A DNA stretch of 64,000 nt, taken from the NCBI GenBank assembly GCA_031308135.1, contig JAHLJT010004567.1, positions 135,980,991-136,044,990 on the forward strand, written 5' to 3'. Both the position numbers and the translations under genes were made by a program. The DNA is from Acheta domesticus. Lineage: Eukaryota > Arthropoda > Insecta > Orthoptera > Gryllidae. Under the pieces are notes generated by a model, which was not told the origin of the DNA, ran no database searches, and saw nothing but the letters and a program-made list of their open reading frames with translations. This document shows positions 22,030 to 33,441 of this stretch, piece after piece. The first letter of the stretch is position 1. Each line of letters starts with the position of its first letter.

Positions 22030-23164
22030 AGCGTTGTCCCCTAACGAGCTTCCTTATTTATCTAACATTTTTTAAGGGTGTAGATACAGAAATTTAATGA
22101 TTTTTAAAATTTAATTTTTTTTTAACTTAGGAATTTGACCCAAACTTTTCGCTTGTTAGCGGTCTTTTCATTAATAGATAATGAGCTTGAATGCAAAATA
22201 TTGCAAATATCTACATTTTTAGGTCAAACTTGACTTTTTAAAAACTTTTACTGTTTACTATTTCAAAAATAAAACAATCTCTTTTTAATTTTTTATTTAT
22301 TTTTTCATTGAAAACTGTCAGGCAATATTGCAAACAGTGGTGTGAGTCATGAGCTAATAAGTAATTTTTAGTACATTCTAATTCGTGTTTCTCTTACATA
22401 ATTTATTGCATTTCATAAAAATTAACAAATGTAGTTATTCTAATTAACACTATATATATAGTAGATATTATTTCTTTTCAGAAATAAATCAGTGCATTAG
22501 TTTAAAGTTATCTTTGATACCAAATTGTACATGGTCGTATTGAGAAAATGGGGTCAAACGTAATGGATTTCCCTGGAGCAGAAGTAAAGTTTTCCTTTGT
22601 CTAATTGGAAAACAAATCCGGTTTCCGAAGACAAACTTTGAAGTTCATGGAGATAAATATACATGGAATTTTTAAATTTGATTTTCTGCGGACATTATAT
22701 GTGCATATTTTGCGGACAGAAAAATTGTACCTACCCCAATATATTTTCCTTCCATTTATCAACTGATCTTTTTCATTTCTTCGTCCTAGAGTGCGATTCA
22801 ACACCAGCAGTGTGAAAAGAAGCAATAGATTTAGCATATACTTTGGATTTCATCTTGACATTAGATAATTAAAAAGCCACAACATTTCCATATCTGTAGA
22901 ACAGACATGCCCAACCCAACATTCGTTCTTCATTGGCCTCTGCACGTAAACAATTTGCTAGACCTCTAGAATACTCCCTCTAGCAAATAGATGCCAAAGA
23001 GTGTGAGAGTGAGAAGGAATTTTTAGAATCAATGAGTATGACGCAAATGAGTCAGTTTGTGATAATGACGTTGAACCTAAAGAAGATTAGAGTAAGGATG
23101 GAGTTATTGCGTGCGCTAGGTGTAAGGAAATAACTCAGCGTTATACGAAGAGCGAGGGCACCGC
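22030..23164. other. AT-rich sequence, nothing recognised
   Basis: Contains a short 'tatatatata' run near 22450. No coding or RNA signal. Confidence 0.45.
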
Positions 23165-23815
23165 CGCCCCATCATTCGTCGCGTAAGTGTAGTGTATGTT
23201 GCATCCCGGGAGAGGACGTAAATCTCTCTGGAGAGAGATAGTATACGGCTCTAACTTACACGTCGGCTTGCAGGATTTCCCTCCTCCAGGCAAGTATTCC
23301 AGCGGGCCACCGCTCCAAACGGAGAAAAATATAATTATATAACTTATAACAAGCTAACGTAGTTGAAATGAAGTGTTTATATGAAAAATAGAAATATTAG
23401 ATTGAACTGATGACTGATTATGTGAAATGTGTATCACACATCATAAATTGTGTTTATTATATAACTGAAGTCATACAATGAACAACCACCTTGCTATAGC
23501 AAACTGAAAACGTCTTTGGGCCGTTTACCACCAACTGTATGCTGTACACAAGAATCTATTGGCTCGCAGTCCTTGGCCCGTTTGATAGGTTGCTGCTCCA
23601 AAATTTGCCAGGTGTTGATCGGAAAAAAACACGAATAACTACCGATCAGAGCAGCCTGCCGCTAGAATTCTCCTCCAGACAGGAGCCGAATCCGATCTAG
23701 CTAACTAGATAGCGTCGAAAATGCTGCCATCGTCGGGACTCGAATCTTAGGATCTCCCGGTCTTAGGCACTACAATGATATCAGTTCTGAGCCACCTAAG
23801 TCAGTCGGTGTCTGG
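23165..23815 (-). mobile_element. tRNA-derived SINE (family A), interrupted copy
   Basis: Two parts of one minus-strand copy. 23165-23322 matches the 3' part ('gtaagtgtagtgtatgtt', 'ttccagcgggccaccgctcc'). About 23545-23815 matches the middle and head ('cttggcccgtttgatagg', 'gatcagagcagcctgccgct', 'cgtcgggactcgaa'). The head reads in sense GGTGGCTCAGAACTG (A box) and AGATTCGAGTCCCGAC (B box), the best-preserved promoter of all copies here. The roughly 220 bp between the parts is AT-rich and unrelated, so something was inserted or replaced. Confidence 0.85.
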
Positions 23816-23929
23816 AGTCTCCCTCTTGCAACCCCATCCATGGCTCTGTAGAAGAAAGAAGGGAGTTTTCGAGAAAGTATGCACGTTCGGTAATTGGTAG
23901 CCGGCTTGTATCTATGACGCTGAGGAGAG

Positions 23930-24185
23930 AGACGCTTTCATGCACGTGGTCCGAAGGCCTCAGAAGGGGCAGGGAGCCGTTCCCCGCGCGTATGGAATTC
24001 CCGCCAGCCCCTAGCGCCCTGATTGCTCCGGAGAACGCGTCGTAATCCGAAGCATCTCACTTCGAAGCCCGGAGGGAGCCCACCCCACCGTTCCGCTAAT
24101 GACGGCGCGAGTCGCAGCCCATTCACAGTGTACGCGAGATAATTATTGTAAATGCAGATCCTGGGAATTCCGCCCGACAGCGAGA
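23930..24185. promoter_or_regulatory. Candidate regulatory islet
   Basis: GC-rich, non-repetitive, with a conserved-looking AT core 'gagataattattgtaaatgc' near 24135 and GCTAATGACG near 24095. No exon is recognised. Confidence 0.25.
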
Positions 24186-24848
24186 GAAAAAAGTGTGAAC
24201 GCTTTTGCAAATGTGTGTGTATTAATGCAACGAGAAAATTAGGAACATGATAGTTTTTTTTTCTATTTGGTGTTGAAATTTTAAACAGTGTTATGTGGCA
24301 GCGAGATAAAAAGAAATAAATTTTGAAGTGAGTGTGTGTGTGTGAAGCGGAAAACGAAAGTTTAATGAGAAATCCTATTACACGTAGAAATAATGCAATG
24401 TCGGATATCAAAGAGACAAAGGAATTCTTTCGAATTTCATTTTATTTGCATTGATTGTGCTCTGCGGTTTCCACACGCAGCACAAAATTCTGTAACGTAG
24501 CTTAAGATTCAAGTAGAGACGTTCTTTTTCCTACTCTGCTCTAAATTCGTTGTTGGTTTTCAATTACTGTAGATTTATGAATCTAAATTATTACCTATAT
24601 AAATATTTAATTGGAGGTGCTCCAATACGACATACTTGCTCGCATAATATCTAATGTTTTTTGTTTTCAAAAATTCAGTGAATGCAACGAAAATGCTACC
24701 TACGTTATTGTTTTATGTGTTCCTAGTTCTAAACACGACAAAATACGAAGAAAAAATTGAAGTGATTTTTGAGAAAATGTTTTTTTGTTATAAATTGCAT
24801 AAATTTTAAGCACAAATACGCAAAAATTACTCCATCTCGTCCTTTCTC
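24186..24848. other. AT-rich sequence, nothing recognised
   Basis: A short GTGTGTG run near 24330. Otherwise featureless. Confidence 0.45.
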
Positions 24849-25262
24849 CAGCTCATTTCGTATGCCAGTTCGTTTCATACGCCACCTCGTTCATACGCCA
24901 CCTCGTTTCGTACGCCACCTCGTTTCGTAGGCCTCCTCGTTTCGTACGCCAACCCGTTTCGTACAACACCTCGTTTCGTACGCCACCTCGTTTCGTACGC
25001 CACCTCGTTTCGTACGCCACCTCGTTTCGTATGCCACCTTGTTCCATACGCCACCTCGTTTCGTACGCCACCTCGTTTAGTACGCCACCTCGTTTCGTAC
25101 GCCACCTCGTTTCGTACGCCACCTCGTTTCGTACGCCACCTCGTTTCGTACGCCATCTCGTTCGCACACCATCTCGTACGTATGCCACCTCCTTCGTACT
25201 CCACCTTCCTACGCCATCTCGTTCGTACGCCAGCTCGTTCATATTAGAGTTCCCCTGTAAAC
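24849..25262. repeat. 17-bp minisatellite (ACGCCACCTCGTTTCGT)
   Basis: More than twenty tandem units of 17 bp, nearly identical in the middle (24890-25150) and decayed at both ends. Because 17 is not a multiple of 3, the minus-strand open frame here (155 codons) encodes a 17-residue periodic peptide; it is a repeat by-product. Confidence 0.95.
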
Positions 25263-25323
25263 CAGCTCGTCCGCACGCCATCTTGTATTTACACCAGCTC
25301 CCGTGCACGCCAGAGCGCATGTG

Positions 25324-25331
25324 TGTGAGCG
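25324..25331. repeat. Left target-site duplication of hAT-like element
   Basis: TGTGAGCG, identical to 33350-33357. Eight bp is the hAT duplication length. Confidence 0.9.
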
Positions 25332-25379
25332 CAGGCGCGGATCCAAGGAGGGGTCACGGGGGTCATGACCCCCCCCCAA

Positions 25380-26128
25380 AATGATGAGCCGTCAAAATTT
25401 TGTGAGAAACTTCAACATATCTGAAAAAATGATAACCTTTTCAGTGTCCCTACAGAATCGGGACTGGCCGAAACATTTTCAGATATTTCCAAAGAATTCT
25501 AGAAATTTCTAAAAAGTTTAGCAGTGCTGAAACTAATGAATGTATATAGAAATTGGAATTTAATTTGTATAAAAACATACTTCATCAAGATCATACAAGA
25601 TCACTTTAAAATATTTTTAATACAAAGAAATATATCTAAACCAGTAACATATCTAAAGTCAGAATCAAAATAAACTGCGCGTTACTAGTGTTGCTAACTT
25701 AATGTGAATATTTGTCACTAATTGAACGAGAGAATTGTGCGAAAAATGGATGTCAACACATGGACTCATCTTAAAAGTCACAATTGTTATTCAAAGGGAA
25801 TAGAACTAGCTAAACTACGTAATAATAATGGTATGAATATAAAATTGGCAACAATCTTGCTTTCAGGTGTTTGTTAGAATTCAGTTTCGATGATACAATC
25901 CAATTCAGTATCGGAACTCCTATCAAAATCAATGTTTATTCAACCTTAAAATGCTTAAAGTAATCTGTAACGGCGAACCTAATTTGATCATTGAAGTCTG
26001 ATGTCGGTTCTGGATTTGTAAGAACGTAAGTTAAGTCTATCAACAGGGGTTAGTGGTAAAGATTAGTCGAAAAGATGTAGTGTTAGAGAATTTTAGTTTG
26101 GCTGATGAGCGAGGATAGTGTCTGACGC
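25380..26128 (+). other. Left part of the outer hAT-like element
   Basis: Non-coding as far as I can see. At 26080-26136 it carries the word 'gagaattttag' followed by 'gagtctgacgcctaaaata' (with one change), which recurs at 29078-29130 and 32380-32434. This shows that it belongs to the same element as the right half. Confidence 0.6.
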
Positions 26129-26259
26129 CTAAAATACAGTGGCGAAGCTAGAGTCATGCAGTTGGGAATTCTGAAAATCTTATCTTAAATTATTTTTGTA
26201 AATTAGCTCCATTCATCATTTTTACTTTCCCGTATACGTACGTATACACGGAGTGATAT

Positions 26260-27844
26260 ACATAGTATAGGGAAAGTTATGTAATGCTGCGCGAAAAAAA
26301 TGGCCAATTTTCGGGGGAAAAAATTAATTGCCGGACCGTGAAAACGAATAAGTGGATAAAACCAATTGCTAAATTAAGAAAACAAAATCTCCTAACACGT
26401 GGTGTAGCCAGAAACCCTGTTTTCTAGGTCCTTGATACCGGAAACCCAATTGAAAGGAAAACGTCCGTCTGTCCGTCCGTCCGTCCGTCCGTCCGTCCGT
26501 CTGTGAACACTGCTAGCGCCTAAACCATACGTACGATTTCTCCCAAAATGGATATTCCGTGGTCGATCTGATTTTACTCAAAGATTTAAGATTTTGAAAA
26601 AGATTCTTTAAAATCTGGGGGTACTTTGTATGAAGCCCCCCGGGGATTTTCAACATTTTCTCAAAAACGGCTCCAAATTTTTTCTTTAAATTTCTTGTAT
26701 GAATAGAGTAAAATACACTTATTAACATGGCATAGGTCCGATTTTCACGGATAACTCTGAATTTTTGAAAATTTTGGAAGTTTGAATTTTTTTCGGCGTC
26801 TTTCTCCAGCTACAAAATTAAAGATAGAGATTTGTTCTTCAAATAAAAGTTGTTCTGCATATTGAGTTCTTTCATAAAGGCCATATAAATGTTTCTCAAA
26901 ATTTTAGTAGTTTTCGTGCAATATTGCGTGCAATATGTGCAATTTTAAAAAAATACAAAAACCAAGATTTTCTCAAAAACGGCTCCAAATTTTTTCTTTA
27001 AACTTTTGGTAGGGATAGTGGTAAATTTACTCTATCAGATGACATAAAAGCCATATTGGTCTATCGGTTGGTTTTTTCAAAAATTACAAAAATGTAAATT
27101 TTTTGACTTGTCTCTCACGTCGTTAATATTTACATTATCGGCAATTTTTTCACATTATTATATTTACGAGTATATATGCTTTAAATAATGTCAAGCAAAG
27201 GTTTTCGAAAACACTACCGTTTTCTGTGAAAAGTAGCTCAAATTTCGGCATTTTCCGAAATGCTCAAACGCCATTTTCTCATGTATGGCTGCAAATTTTT
27301 TCTTGAAACTTTTGTAAGGGATAGTGCAAATTACACTCTTTAGTATATCGTAAAGTTTATTTTGAGTTATTTTCTTGTTTTTTCAAAAATTACATAATTG
27401 TAATTTTTTTGAAAGATCTCTCACATCTTTAATATGCACATTAGCAGCAATTTGTAGACATTATTATTTTTGTGAGTGTAAGTGCTTCAAATAACTTCAA
27501 ATAAAGTATTTTAAAAACTCAAAAATTTTCTGTGAAAATGAGCTTCAAATTTCATATTTTTTGTAGCGCTAAAACGCAATTTTCTTTAAAATGGCTCATA
27601 ATTTTTCATAGAAAATAGCAATTTACGGCTAGGTTTTCGTGTTCTTTAATATTCTAAAATTAATATTTTCGTTTTACCAATAGGAAACCGAAAAAATTAA
27701 TAAAATGACAAAAGAATGTTCTTTTGGCCGTGATAGATGGTGGCTAGCAAGAAAGAGTATGTGGCAATTCCGAATAGTTAGGGAAGACCCAAGGAAATAG
27801 AAAACTAATACTGGAAAGTTTGTGCTATTCTGTAGCACCACTAG
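26260..27844 (+). mobile_element. Helitron-like element with about 308-bp internal repeats
   Basis: The right end shows a 6-bp hairpin GTGCTA/TAGCAC (27822-27838) followed by CACTAG and then T, the typical Helitron 3' structure. The left end 'catagtatagggaaagttat' recurs at 14487. Inside, 'ttctcaaaaacggct.caaa' and its neighbours recur at about 26656, 26970, 27277 and 27581, giving three to four degenerate units of roughly 308 bp. There is also a TCCG/GTCC microsatellite at 26466-26503. It has no Rep/helicase coding, so it is a non-autonomous copy. Confidence 0.65.
26466..26503. repeat. (GTCC)n microsatellite
   Basis: About nine tandem GTCC/GTCT units inside the Helitron-like element. Confidence 0.95.
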
Positions 27845-27865
27845 TTTTATTCAACAAAAACATCG

Positions 27866-30062
27866 ATAAAGTGTTCTTTAAAGCTTTCGTTTCTGCACAG
27901 TTAATTTCCAACGGAATTTCTCAAGATTGTCTTAACTCTTTAATGTAATCATATTCCTTTCACTTAATGCTCTATATAAAGGGAAAGTTGGTTTGAGTTG
28001 TAAAAACCGAACCGTCTTTTGAAATTTTTTCTGTACCAACTTGTCTAACAAATACTTCAGAAAAACAACTGCAGGCATGTATTCTGCATTATTAATGTAA
28101 ACATTTGTCAGTTCATTTCGAAGCTGCTCATTGTCAAGGAATCGATATTGTTTTATTAGGAAAGGAAACTTTTCTGAACGAAAGGACGCTTGTAGGTGGA
28201 AAACTGCTTTTCGTCCAGAAATTCAATAAAATGAAAGTTCTCAAAATCATGAAACATGTAGCCCATCTGAATCACTACTGTATCAATAATTTTAAAAGAT
28301 ACAATCTTGTATCTTTCAAATAATTCTCACCCTGAAAGTTCATTCACAGCCATGTCTACTTTGATGAGGATTTCAATAGTCTCTTCAAATCTAACACGGT
28401 ATATTACTACGTATCGCTATTTCTATCTCTACGACCTAGTACTTAACTCGTGATTCCACATTGTTGAGAGAAAACTGCATTTCGATATCGTGAATCGTTT
28501 AGAAGTTATGAGACTGGCGCATAGTCAGTGGGACATTGTGTGCCACACTATATCTTTAGCTTCATTAATCGTTTCGTAAAGAAAACAATAACAAAAATCA
28601 CACAAACGGCACATAAACAACTCTATTTTCCCACAACGTCAGGTGATGAGGTGAATTTGCCTCTGAGACGTGGGTGTGCATTGCTGTACAAGTCCGTGTC
28701 TACCGAGAGCCGAGGCTGCAACTGGGGTCTGCCCAGTGAATGCAATTGAAAAGGAGATAGAGTACGCTCTCTTTTGCGCGTGTGCGGCAGAGCCAGCCGG
28801 TGTCTATCCACTGGCAGACTCCTCGCACAGCTACCGGCCCCAAAGTGTATATTTCTGCGGCCCTGCTTATTCCCTCGCGCGTAGGTGGAGAAAAGAAGTC
28901 GAACACATTTAATTTTCTTCAACGATTCAATAACAAAAATATTGCAAAATGGAACACAACGACAGAATTTATTGAAAAAAATTGGGTATTATAAGGCTCC
29001 CAGATTACCCTTCAGCTTCGCCACTGCTAAAAGACATTATTTGAATATTTTGCTGTCGCCGAGTCCGAATCCTGCTAGAGAATTTTAGTCCGGCTATTGA
29101 GCAAGAATAGAGTCTGACGCCTAAAATATCTTATTTGAAAGTTTTGCTGTCGCTGAGTCCGAATCCAGTATCAAAAGTATCTTTTGAGAGCACTCATTCT
29201 TGATGAACAGTATTGCAATGATGTTACTTTATTTGGGTTTTAATTAAACAAAGCACCAAGACAATGCAAAACGAATCAGATCAGTTAATTGAAAAATATT
29301 AAGTGTTGCATTAAATTAAATTTATTAGGTTATTTTTTATTATTTTGCATGTCTTGGTGTAGTTGTCGCCAAACTTATAATGAAGTTTACAACATTGTTA
29401 TAGAAGAATCGCCATTCAAGGAGACTCAAATAAGGTTAAAATTTATTAATGTACGGAAGAGCAATATAAACGAAAAAGTGTAAAAAAGGAAAATTTAAAA
29501 TGAGAAAAATAATTGTGTGAAAAAATAAAAGTATAATTTAGTTTATTTATTTATTATGGGCATGCATTTATTACGTATAATAATTTATTAAAATATACTT
29601 TTTTCATTACACACATTTACATGTCTCTCTCGTTTCTTCACATTTTTTTTATATTGCATCAAATGAAAGTTAATTTTGATAACTTGAAATTTATTGTTGA
29701 TAAATTTATAAATTTTCCTTTTTTAAAACAAATGTACCAAATAAAATTGACATATTTTTGTAGGCAGAATTCTATTCTGCAACAAAAATTGGAGGTTACC
29801 AGTTAAAATTCCAAAGTTACCCCCGCCTCATTCCCAGCGAATATGGTGAGGATTGTAACAATTGTAACCTGCTTGATATCTGATATGTGATTACTGGTAT
29901 ATTGAATTTTTAATATATTTATAGTATGATAAAATCAATCTGATATACGAATAACATAGGTCAAATTTATTATTACATTCGGTACGCTGCCCCCTTTCCG
30001 AGATAAATACATTTGAGTCTTAACCTGACCCCTCCCAAAAGAGAAGTCTGGATCCGCGCCTG
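27866..30062 (+). repeat. Duplicated right half of the hAT pile, copy A
   Basis: Collinear with 31152-33349 over about 2.2 kb, from 'ttctttaaagctttcgtttct' to the terminus TGGATCCGCGCCTG. It includes the right end of the inner element and two tandem units of about 100 bp around 'gctgtcgccgagtccgaatcc'. The open frames in it are short and I recognise no protein. Confidence 0.88.
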
Positions 30063-31149
30063 CTTCGTCTTTAAAAATATGGATGATTTCTTTAAAAAAA
30101 CGCATCGAAATATTCATGTAAAATGCAACCCGCATCACATGCCAACCTACATCGGCAAGTAACTCATAAACAAAGCGTTTTAGAGCCTTAAAAAGTACAA
30201 TTTTGAGGCCAACGGCCTCAAAGAAGCGTTTTTCACACCATAATCTATAAGATGAGACATTCTTCGATCCATTCAATTAACTTAATGGTTCCACGCTTCA
30301 ATACAATCAAGGCCACCTCAATATTACAGCCCTTCCTGCTGGTAGCAATTTTTGTGGCGACACGCTTAGAAGGCTTAGATTTGACAATCTTTATTTATGC
30401 TTTCTGTTAACACCGTAGTTTGTGCAGTCTGACGAGGTTTATTTGGATAATCATTAATTCAAGATTTGCTCTCCAGCGACAACAAGAAGTACTATTATAG
30501 TTGCTTGATCCCTATGAAGATAGTTTCTTATGCGTGTTGTGAAATCATTCAATTAACGTTTCGCCGTGGTCTGTAAGTACCTAAATATCAACGGAAGTGG
30601 GTGTAGACTGTGTCTGTGTTTTAGCTGTACTAGTATTTTCGTTATCATTTGATGAAATTTTGAAATCAGCGGGTTCAGACATGTAGCTTTCTGAAAATAA
30701 AAAGACAATATGTTCCTCATAACAAATCAAGGAAAGTTAACTAATATTGCAAAGAGTAGGGTTGTACTTGCCCGTTCCGGTATTTTCGCACTACTTTACT
30801 TTGCTTTCTCAAGAGTAAAACCTTTTTTTTTTTAAATTTTGTGAGTTTCAAGGAAAGCTAACTTTCAAGTGAGATTGAATCGTTTTTTCAAATGTTGTTT
30901 TTAAAGAAGTGTGAATTATTCCAAGAACATCTCTCTATAGTGCTGAATAAACTTTTATTGAACATTTGTTTCCAACATCAATTGCATTGCTATTTTTGTT
31001 TGATATTCTATAAGTACATTAGGAGTTACATTTATACATTTTTAAACAAATAAACACGTTTTATTAATAACGTTCCTTATTAATGGAGAGGATATACAAA
31101 TGGATAGGTAAAGGGTGGGGTTCAACATGTTCTCGCACGGGTACGCTAG
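30063..31149 (+). mobile_element. Helitron-like segment between the two hAT right halves
   Basis: The segment ends 'cgggtacgctag' followed by T, a Helitron-type terminus, and 30118-30210 resembles 14125-14230, which also leads to a CTAG end. It abuts the first hAT terminus at 30062. The 5' end was not identified and no coding capacity is seen. Confidence 0.45.
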
Positions 31150-31151
31150 TT

Positions 31152-33349
31152 TGTTCTTTAAAGCTTTCGTTTCTACAAGTTAATTTCCCGTGGAATTTCT
31201 CACCAATGTCTTAACTCTTTAATGTAATCACATTCCCTTCACATAATGCTGCATTATATAAAGGAACAGTTAGATTCAGTTGCATCGACCGAACCGTCTC
31301 TTGATATTTTTTTCTAGATCAATTTGTCTAACAAATACTACTACAAATACAAAACAACTGCAGGTATGTATTTTGCATTATTAATGTATACATTTGTCAG
31401 TTCATTTTGAGGTCGCTCACTGTCAAGGAATGGATATTGTTTTATTAGGAAAAAACTTTTCTGAACAAAAGGACGCTTTGTTAGTGAAAAAGTGCTTTTC
31501 GTCAAGAAATTCAATAAAATGAAAGTTTTCGAAATCTTGAAACCTGTAGTCCATCTGAGTCACTACTGTATCAATAATTTTAAAAGATACAATTTTTGTA
31601 CCTTTCAAATAAATCTCGCCCTGAAAGTTCATTCATAGTCATGACTACATTGATGCAGATTTCAATAGTCTCTGCATATCTAACACGGTATATTACGGTA
31701 TATCACGGTATATCTATCTCTGTGGCGTATTACTTGACTCGTGATTCCACATTGTTGAGCGAAAACTGAATTTCGATATCGTGAACCGTTTAGAAGTTAT
31801 GAGACTGGCCACGGCCATCTCTAGAGACGGCCGTGGACTGGCACATAGTCAGTGGGACATTGTCTACAACTCTATATCCTTAGCTTCATTAATTGTTTCG
31901 TCAAGAAAACACCAACAAAAATCACACAAACAACTCTACTTTCCCACAACGTCAGGTGATGAGTTGAATTTGCCTGGTCGAGACGTGGGCGCGCATCGCT
32001 GTAGAAGTCCGTGTCTACCGAGAGCCTAGGCTACAGCTGGAGTCTCTGCCTAGTGAACGCAAGTGAAAGGAAGATAGTGCACGCTCTCTTGTGCGTATAG
32101 ATAGAGCCAGCCGGTGTCTACCCATTGGCCTCGCTCAGTTAGTGTCCCCAAAGAGTTTAGCAGCTCTGATAATTCCCTTGCGCGTAAACGGGGGAAAAAA
32201 AGTTGAACACATTTAATTTTCTTCAAGATTCAGTAACAAAAATATTGAAAAATGGCAAGCAACGACAGATGTTATTGAAAAATAATTTGGGTATTATAAG
32301 GCTCTCAGATTACCCTTCAGCTTTGCCACTGCTGAAAGACCTTATTCGAATATTTTGCTGTCGCTGAGCCCGAATCCGGTGAGAGAATTTTAGTTCGGCT
32401 GATGAGCGAGGATAGAGTCTGACGCCTAAAATATCTTATTTGAATGTTTTGCTGTCGTTGAGTCCGAATCCTGTATCAAAAGGACTTCTTGACAGCTCTC
32501 GTTCTTGATGGACAGTATTGCAATGATGTTACTTTATTTGGGTTTTAATTATACAAAGTACCTTGGCAATGCAAAAGAAATCAGATCACTTATTTGCATT
32601 ATATCAAATGTTGCATTAAATTAAATTATTAGATGTTTGCATGTCTCATTGAAGTTGTCCCCAAAATTATAATAAAGTTTACAACATTGTTATAGAAGAA
32701 TCGCCATTGAAGGAGATTCAAATGTGGTGCAAATTTATTAATATACAAAAAAGCACTATATACGAAAAAAAGTAAAAATGAAAATGAGAAAATAATTATG
32801 GGAAAAAATAAAAGTATAATTTAGTTTATTTATTTATTATATGCATGTATTTATTAATTATAATAATTTATTATGTTTTTTCATTACACGCATTTACATG
32901 TTTCTCTCAAATAAGTTTCATCACAAATTGTTTCATGTTGCATCACATGAAAGTTATTTTTGCTAATTTGAAAATAATTGTTAATATTTTTATAAATTTT
33001 AATTTTTTTAAAATAAATGTACCGAATAAAATTGACATATTTTTGTAGGCAGGATTGGAATTTGCAACGAAAATTGGGGGTTTCTATTAAAAATTCCAAA
33101 GTTACACCTGACTCACCCACAGGGGATAGGGTGAGGATCGTAACAATAGTAAGCTGATTGATATCTGATATGTGATTATGGGAATATTGAATTTCTAATA
33201 TATTTATGGTGTAATAAAGTCAATCTGATATACGTATAATATACTTCAAATACATGTTATTACATTCTGTACTCTCCCCTGTTTCCGAAATAAATGCACT
33301 TGAGTCTTAACGTGACCCTTCCCAAAAGAGAAGTCTGGATCCGCGCCTG
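31152..33349 (+). repeat. Duplicated right half of the hAT pile, copy B
   Basis: The second copy of 27866-30062, ending at the terminus that carries the true target duplication. It has its own version of the inner element's right end (ending at 32331) and an extra 'acggccatctctagagacggccgt' hairpin at about 31809-31832. Confidence 0.88.
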
Positions 33350-33357
33350 TGTGAGCG
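33350..33357. repeat. Right target-site duplication of hAT-like element
   Basis: TGTGAGCG, identical to 25324-25331. Confidence 0.9.
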
Positions 33358-33441
33358 TGTGCGCGCCGTAGCGTTTGCGCCCTGACGAACGAGCGCGCTC
33401 CGAGAGTGCGAGTGCTGTGGAGCGGGCGGGGTCTGTTACAG

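Larger units (their letters stand above)
26137..29026. mobile_element. Inner hAT-like element nested in the outer one
   Basis: The 13-bp end CAGTGGCGAAGCT (26137-26149) is exactly inverted as AGCTTCGCCACTG at 29014-29026. The flanks CTAAAATA (26129-26136) and CTAAAAGA (29027-29034) are 8-bp target duplications differing at one base. The interrupted host sequence resumes correctly after the right end, matching the uninterrupted version at 29124-29160. CAGTGGCG ends and 8-bp duplications are hAT hallmarks. The inner body holds a Helitron-like insertion and no recognisable transposase. Confidence 0.72.
25332..33349 (+). mobile_element. Outer hAT-like transposon with nested insertions
   Basis: The left end CAGGCGCGGATCCA is inverted at the right as TGGATCCGCGCCTG (33336-33349). 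With the 8-bp duplication TGTGAGCG on both sides this defines an 8.0-kb unit. The end sequence and the poly-C/G start ('gggggtcatgacccccccc') resemble hAT elements with CAGxGGCGGATC-type ends. No intact transposase is found. Inside are a second hAT-like element (26137-29026), a Helitron-like element (26260-27844), a first copy of the right terminus ending at 30062, a Helitron-like end (to 31149), and a second copy of the right half (31152-33349). The unit lies about 90 bp upstream of the peptidase exon. Confidence 0.85.

Noticed and set aside
32301..32393. Plus-strand translation LRLPFSFATAERPYSNI resembling the hAT transposase dimerisation motif
   Set aside because: The segment spans the inner element's terminal repeat (AGCTTTGCCACTG) and its target duplication, so the likeness is chance rather than a conserved coding block.
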